Both the position numbers and the translations under genes were made by a program. Source: Candidatus Omnitrophota bacterium (lineage in GTDB: Bacteria > Omnitrophota > Gorgyraeia > Duberdicusellales > 4484-171). From it: DNA of 8,050 nucleotides. The notes beneath the pieces were generated by a model. The model ran no database searches. It was not told the DNA's origin and was given only the letters and a program-made list of their open reading frames with translations. The DNA lies in NCBI GenBank assembly GCA_028710385.1, contig JAQTUC010000066.1, positions 1-8,050 on the forward strand. Reading direction: 5' to 3'. Shown one piece after another: positions 5,341 to 8,050 of the stretch (position 1 is the first letter of the stretch; each line of letters begins with the position of its first letter).

Positions 5341-5359
5341 TATAGCAAATTGCGCTATA
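5341..5359 (-). terminator. Weak terminator-like hairpin at the end of the opp operon
   Basis: TATAGC (5341-5346) pairs with GCTATA (5354-5359) around a 7-nt loop. The stem overlaps the oppF stop codon (5355-5357) and is followed on the minus strand by TTTAAATTG. The stem is short and AT-rich, so termination would be inefficient at best. Confidence 0.3.
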
Positions 5360-6317
5360 AGGGATAATGGCACGCGAACGAACGCCCGTCTTTTTTAACC
5401 AAAGCAGGTATTTCATCTATGCACCTTTTCTTAGCATAAATGCAGCGGGTATGGAAAACGCATCCTGAAGGAAGGCTGGTTGTGCCGGGAATTTCCCCTT
5501 TGAGTATTATGCGCTTCTTTTTTGCCTGCGGGTTTATTTCAGGTATAGCCGAAAGAAGGGCCTCGGTATAAGGATGCACCGGATGTTTATACAAGTCACG
5601 GCTCTCTGCTATCTCCATTATTTTTCCAAGATACATAACCACAACTCTGTCGCTTACATATTCAATAACGCGTAAGTCATGACTGATGAAAAGATAGGTT
5701 AATTTGAATTTTTCCTTAAGCTCTGCGAATAAATTAATTATTTGGGACTGGATTGAAACATCCAAAGAAGCAATGGGCTCATCGGCAATAACGAGCTTAG
5801 GCGTCAGCGCTAAAGCGCGGGCTATTGCTATACGCTGGCGTTGTCCGGTTGAAAATTCATGCGGATAACGGCTGAGGGCTTCTTTTGAAATACCGACAAG
5901 CTCAAGTAGTTTTTGCGCCGAAGCCGCTGCTTCTTTGGCGTTGAATAAACCGTAAATAATAAACGGCTCGCTTACCGTAGCCAAAACAGTCATATGCGGG
6001 TTTAAGGATGCGTGCGGATCCTGAAAAACAAACTGGATGTTGCGGCGGATTTGTTTTAAATCCTTTGCTTTCATTGAGGTTATATCGTTCTTCTCAAAAA
6101 AAACTTTTCCGCTTGTCGGAGCAATAAGCCTGGCAATTATTTTTGCCAAGGTTGATTTTCCGCAGCCGCTCTCACCTACAAGCCCGAGAGTTTCACCCTT
6201 AAGAATGGCAACGCTTACGTCGTTTAAAGCGTGGATGGAAGATAAAGACGACTCAAACAGCCCTGCCTTTGCCGGAAAATCTTTGGTTATATTTTGCGCT
6301 TTTAAAAGTTCGCTCAT
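5355..6317 (-). CDS. oppF: Oligopeptide/dipeptide ABC importer ATP-binding subunit, OppF/DppF-like
   Basis: This 320-residue ATPase would pair with the OppD-like subunit to power peptide uptake through the OppB/OppC permease at the inner membrane. Motifs are Walker A GESGCGKS (48-55), Q99 in VFQDPHASLNP, Walker B LVIADE (175-180, catalytic E180), and H213 in LFISHD. The signature is FSTGQ (155-159) instead of the OppF-typical FSGGQ, an unusual Gly-to-Thr change at T157. The C-terminal Opp/Dpp extension has SLPSGCVFHTRC and four cysteines, C286, C292, C299 and C316, with spacing that matches the cysteine cluster of this domain, which binds an iron-sulfur cluster in at least some homologues. 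The start is 6 bp after the oppD stop, with a weak ribosome site AGGAAAG embedded in the end of oppD. Whether the substrate is oligopeptide, dipeptide or another solute cannot be told from the ATPase. Confidence 0.93.
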   Translation of the reverse strand: MSELLKAQNITKDFPAKAGLFESSLSSIHALNDVSVAILKGETLGLVGESGCGKSTLAKIIARLIAPTSGKVFFEKNDITSMKAKDLKQIRRNIQFVFQDPHASLNPHMTVLATVSEPFIIYGLFNAKEAAASAQKLLELVGISKEALSRYPHEFSTGQRQRIAIARALALTPKLVIADEPIASLDVSIQSQIINLFAELKEKFKLTYLFISHDLRVIEYVSDRVVVMYLGKIMEIAESRDLYKHPVHPYTEALLSAIPEINPQAKKKRIILKGEIPGTTSLPSGCVFHTRCIYAKKRCIDEIPALVKKDGRSFACHYPL

Positions 6318-6318
6318 A

Positions 6319-6325
6319 CTTTCCT
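6319..6325 (-). promoter_or_regulatory. Ribosome-binding site of oppF
   Basis: AGGAAAG lies 1 bp before the ATG at 6317, with its AGGA core 4 bp away. It overlaps the oppD stop codon (6324-6326), which points to translational coupling of the two ATPase subunits. Confidence 0.55.
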
Positions 6326-7289
6326 ATTTATAAAGGCAACAGGAAACCAGATGCCCTTCTTTTACTTCTATCAGCTGCGGGACGGCATCTTTACAGTTGT
6401 TGCTCTTCTTAGAACACCTTTCGTAAAATATGCATCCAGACGGCAGCGCTGCCAGCTGCGGCACAGAGCCTTTAAGGGTATTAAGCTTTTTGTCTTCGCC
6501 TTCTATTTTCGGTATGGAATTAAGCAGCGCCTGCGTATACGGGTGCAAAGGTTCAGCAAAAAGGCTTTGGGTTGAAGCATACTCAACAATTATTCCCGCA
6601 TACATAACAGCCACAAAATCAACGCGCTCAGCAACTACTCCAAGGTCATGCGTAATTAATATTATTGCTATATTATTCTCTTTCTGCAAACTACCCAAAA
6701 GTTCAAGTATCTGCGCCTGCACTGTCACATCAAGCGCAGTCGTAGGCTCGTCAGCTATTAAAATCTCCGGGGACAAACTAAGCGCCATGGCAATTACTAC
6801 ACGCTGGCGCATTCCTCCGCTTAACTGGTGCGGATAATCATTGATTCTTTTTGAAGGCTCGGGAATGCCCACGCTTTCCAGTAATTTCATAACTTGGGTG
6901 GTTGCTTCTTTCCTGCTTACGTTGCGGTTAAGCTCAATTGCCTCCCTTATCTGTTCCCCTATTGTAAAAACAGGATTAAGCGCGGTCATTGGTTCCTGGA
7001 AAATCATTGAGATTTCTTTTCCGCGGATTTTCCTTAGGTTTTCCTGCGAAAGCTTAAGCAAGTCTTTACCTTTATATAATATGCTGCCATCTGTTATTTT
7101 CGCAAGATTCGGAAGAAGCTGCATAATAGATAAAGCCGTAACTGTTTTACCTGAGCCGCTTTCCCCAACCAAACCAAGCGTTTTACCTTTTTCCAGAGAA
7201 AGATTTATCCCCCTGACAGCTTTTACCTCGCCGGCATCGGTAAAAAAAGAAGTGTGTAAATTGTTGACTTCTAATAAAATATCGTTCAT
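6324..7289 (-). CDS. oppD: Oligopeptide/dipeptide ABC importer ATP-binding subunit, OppD/DppD-like
   Basis: This 321-residue ATPase partners the OppF-like subunit. Motifs are Walker A GESGSGKT (42-49), Q98 in MIFQEPMTALNP, the consensus-type signature LSGGM (156-160), Walker B ILIADE (176-181, catalytic E181), and H214 in LITHD. The C-terminal Opp/Dpp domain contains LPSGCIFYERC and cysteines C286, C292, C299 and C317, the iron-sulfur-type pattern also present in the next gene. I chose the ATG at 7289 (MNDILLEVNN) because family members start just before this beta strand. The frame stays open upstream to a TTG at 7337, but those 16 residues merely translate the repeat array. No Shine-Dalgarno site precedes the ATG. 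The distance from oppC (144 bp, filled with repeats) is unusual for this operon. Confidence 0.93.
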   Translation of the reverse strand: MNDILLEVNNLHTSFFTDAGEVKAVRGINLSLEKGKTLGLVGESGSGKTVTALSIMQLLPNLAKITDGSILYKGKDLLKLSQENLRKIRGKEISMIFQEPMTALNPVFTIGEQIREAIELNRNVSRKEATTQVMKLLESVGIPEPSKRINDYPHQLSGGMRQRVVIAMALSLSPEILIADEPTTALDVTVQAQILELLGSLQKENNIAIILITHDLGVVAERVDFVAVMYAGIIVEYASTQSLFAEPLHPYTQALLNSIPKIEGEDKKLNTLKGSVPQLAALPSGCIFYERCSKKSNNCKDAVPQLIEVKEGHLVSCCLYK

Positions 7290-7296
7290 ATATTTT

Positions 7297-7428
7297 AAAT
7301 CACAACACACAATGAACAAACCACAAACAATATACAATGAACAATTCCAAAATTACAAAATTGTGTTTGTTTATTGTAATTTTGGTATTGTGGTTTGTTT
7401 GTAATTTGTATATTGTAATTTGTGATTT
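7297..7428. repeat. Head-to-head arrays of 7-bp units forming a long imperfect palindrome
   Basis: The gap between oppC and oppD is built of degenerate 7-mers. Positions 7298-7346 hold seven A/C-rich units of the AACCACA/AACAATN type. Positions 7365-7427 hold nine G/T-rich units, the clearest of type TGTNATT. The two arrays are in opposite orientation, so several perfect inverted matches link the arms: 9 bp (7297-7305 with 7420-7428), 11 bp (7316-7326 with 7388-7398), 10 bp (7328-7337 with 7406-7415) and a central 12-bp stem (7347-7358 with 7374-7385). No coding potential is seen. It is not CRISPR, because units are contiguous without spacers. Confidence 0.8.
7341..7391. repeat. Central hairpin of the oppC-oppD palindrome
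   Basis: Positions 7341-7358 pair with 7374-7391 at 17 of 18 positions (one T-T mismatch at 7346/7386), including 12 uninterrupted pairs CCAAAATTACAA with TTGTAATTTTGG, around a 15-nt loop. There is no T-run after the stem on the minus strand. In RNA it could pause polymerase or block 3' exonucleases and so lower oppD/oppF relative to oppC, but this is inference. Confidence 0.75.
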
Positions 7429-7433
7429 TATCA

Positions 7434-8050
7434 TTATGTTTTCAACTTTGGGTCAAGCGCCTGCCTTATTCCTTCGCCTAGAATATAATAAGAAAGGCAG
7501 GTTACAAATATCGCAATGCCCGGAAATAGAATAAGCCACCAGGCAACTTCCATATATTCGCGTCCGGCTGTCAAAATATTACCCCAACTGGGGGTCGGCG
7601 GCTGCACTCCGAAACCAAGAAAACTTAAACCCGACTCCATAAGTATTGCTCCGGCGACCCCTAAAATAAAAGATACATAAACCGGGCTCATTGCATTCGG
7701 GAGAATATGCCGGAAAATTATACGGCCATCGGATGCTCCTATTGAGCGGGCAGCCTGAACGAATTCCCTTGTCTTTATGGTAAGAAATTCCGCGCGCACA
7801 AGCCTTGCTATAGACATCCATCCTGTTAAACCTATTACAACCATTACAATCCAGATGCTCGGCCCTATTATCGCAAGCACCGTAAGCAGCAGGAAAAATG
7901 TCGGCACCGAAAGCATTATATCCACCATGCGCATAATTAATGAATCAATTAATTTTCCGTAATAGCCGGAGATGCTTCCCAAAATAATTCCTATTATGGT
8001 TGCGATAAAAACAGCGACAAAGCCTATTGATAAAGAAATGCGCGTTCCGT
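7434..8050 (-). CDS. oppC: Oligopeptide/dipeptide ABC importer permease, OppC/DppC-like, C-terminal part (5' end outside window)
   Basis: The frame is open from the window edge to the TAA at 7434-7436, giving about 205 residues of an inner-membrane permease; family members are roughly 280-390 residues, so the first membrane helix and what follows it are missing. The visible part begins GTRISLSIGFVAVFIATIIG, a transmembrane-domain hallmark of OppC, then ISGYYGKLIDSLIMRMVDIM. It continues with the cytoplasmic EAA loop EFVQAARSIGASDGRIIFRH, which docks onto the ATPase subunits. The characteristic LSFLGFGVQPPTPSWGNIL and a last helix (WWLILFPGIAIFVTCLSYYI) precede the LDPKLK end. About five membrane segments are visible. 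Subunits A and B would be expected upstream, beyond the right edge. The TTG at 7982 is an internal Leu codon, not a start. Confidence 0.93.
   Translation of the reverse strand, partial: GTRISLSIGFVAVFIATIIGIILGSISGYYGKLIDSLIMRMVDIMLSVPTFFLLLTVLAIIGPSIWIVMVVIGLTGWMSIARLVRAEFLTIKTREFVQAARSIGASDGRIIFRHILPNAMSPVYVSFILGVAGAILMESGLSFLGFGVQPPTPSWGNILTAGREYMEVAWWLILFPGIAIFVTCLSYYILGEGIRQALDPKLKT

Noticed and set aside
7290..7337. Upstream TTG start for oppD at 7337
   Set aside because: The extra 16 residues only translate the heptad repeats and have no counterpart in the family. The ATG at 7289 matches the usual N-terminus.
6841..7404. 187-residue plus-strand ORF opposite oppD
   Set aside because: It is exactly antisense to a gene with all ABC motifs, has no ribosome site, and its translation shows no family features. 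It is a shadow of the minus-strand coding bias, as are the other plus-strand ORFs at 145-363, 1613-1825, 4416-4739 and 6430-6837.
7298..7427. CRISPR array
   Set aside because: Units are 7 bp, degenerate and contiguous, with no spacers and no cas genes.
7434..7982. oppC starting at the TTG at 7982
   Set aside because: The frame continues to the window edge and encodes the conserved ARISLSIG-type segment, so the TTG is an internal leucine codon and the gene is simply cut by the window.

Overview
The window comes from a diderm bacterium. It encodes an exported CsgG-type protein, a small lipoprotein and proteins with signal peptides. Base composition is moderate, roughly 40% G+C. Strong Shine-Dalgarno sites coexist with start codons that have a -10 box almost directly upstream and no ribosome-binding site. 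The mix of a Ste24-type protease, a YheS-like ABC-F protein, CsgG plus a mini-lipoprotein, and a tiny stand-alone GIY-YIG gene would suit an uncultivated lineage such as Omnitrophota or a relative. That placement is a guess from style, not from a marker gene.

Every gene I can support lies on the minus strand, so the window is best read from right to left. (i) 8050-5355 is the downstream part of an oligopeptide/dipeptide ABC importer operon: oppC-like permease (5' end outside the window), then oppD-like and oppF-like ATPases. A 144-bp gap separates oppC from oppD and is filled by two arrays of degenerate 7-bp units in opposite orientation, forming a large inverted repeat. oppD and oppF are 6 bp apart. 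(ii) 5354-4900 holds a candidate small mobile element: a 76-residue GIY-YIG protein fitted tightly between 22-bp inverted repeats (21/22 identical), with a different hairpin outside each repeat. (iii) 4902-3721 is a two-gene unit, csgG-like followed by a 60-residue lipoprotein, both with near-perfect Shine-Dalgarno sites and closed by a strong hairpin terminator. (iv) 3689-1770 is a YheS-type ABC-F ATPase. Its linker to the C-terminal coiled coil carries five 7-bp repeat units. (v) 1745-492 is an integral-membrane M48/Ste24 zinc metalloprotease. (vi) 426-1 is the N-terminal part of an exported protein that I do not recognise.

Functionally the genes are cell-envelope and uptake housekeeping (peptide import, outer-membrane export or assembly, membrane proteolysis) plus one translation-associated ATPase. 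The least ordinary parts are the GIY-YIG/inverted-repeat cassette next to csgG, the heptad-repeat palindrome between oppC and oppD, the heptads inside the ABC-F gene, and the contrast between leaderless-looking and Shine-Dalgarno-led genes. No rRNA, tRNA or CRISPR array is visible. No gap between genes exceeds about 150 bp.
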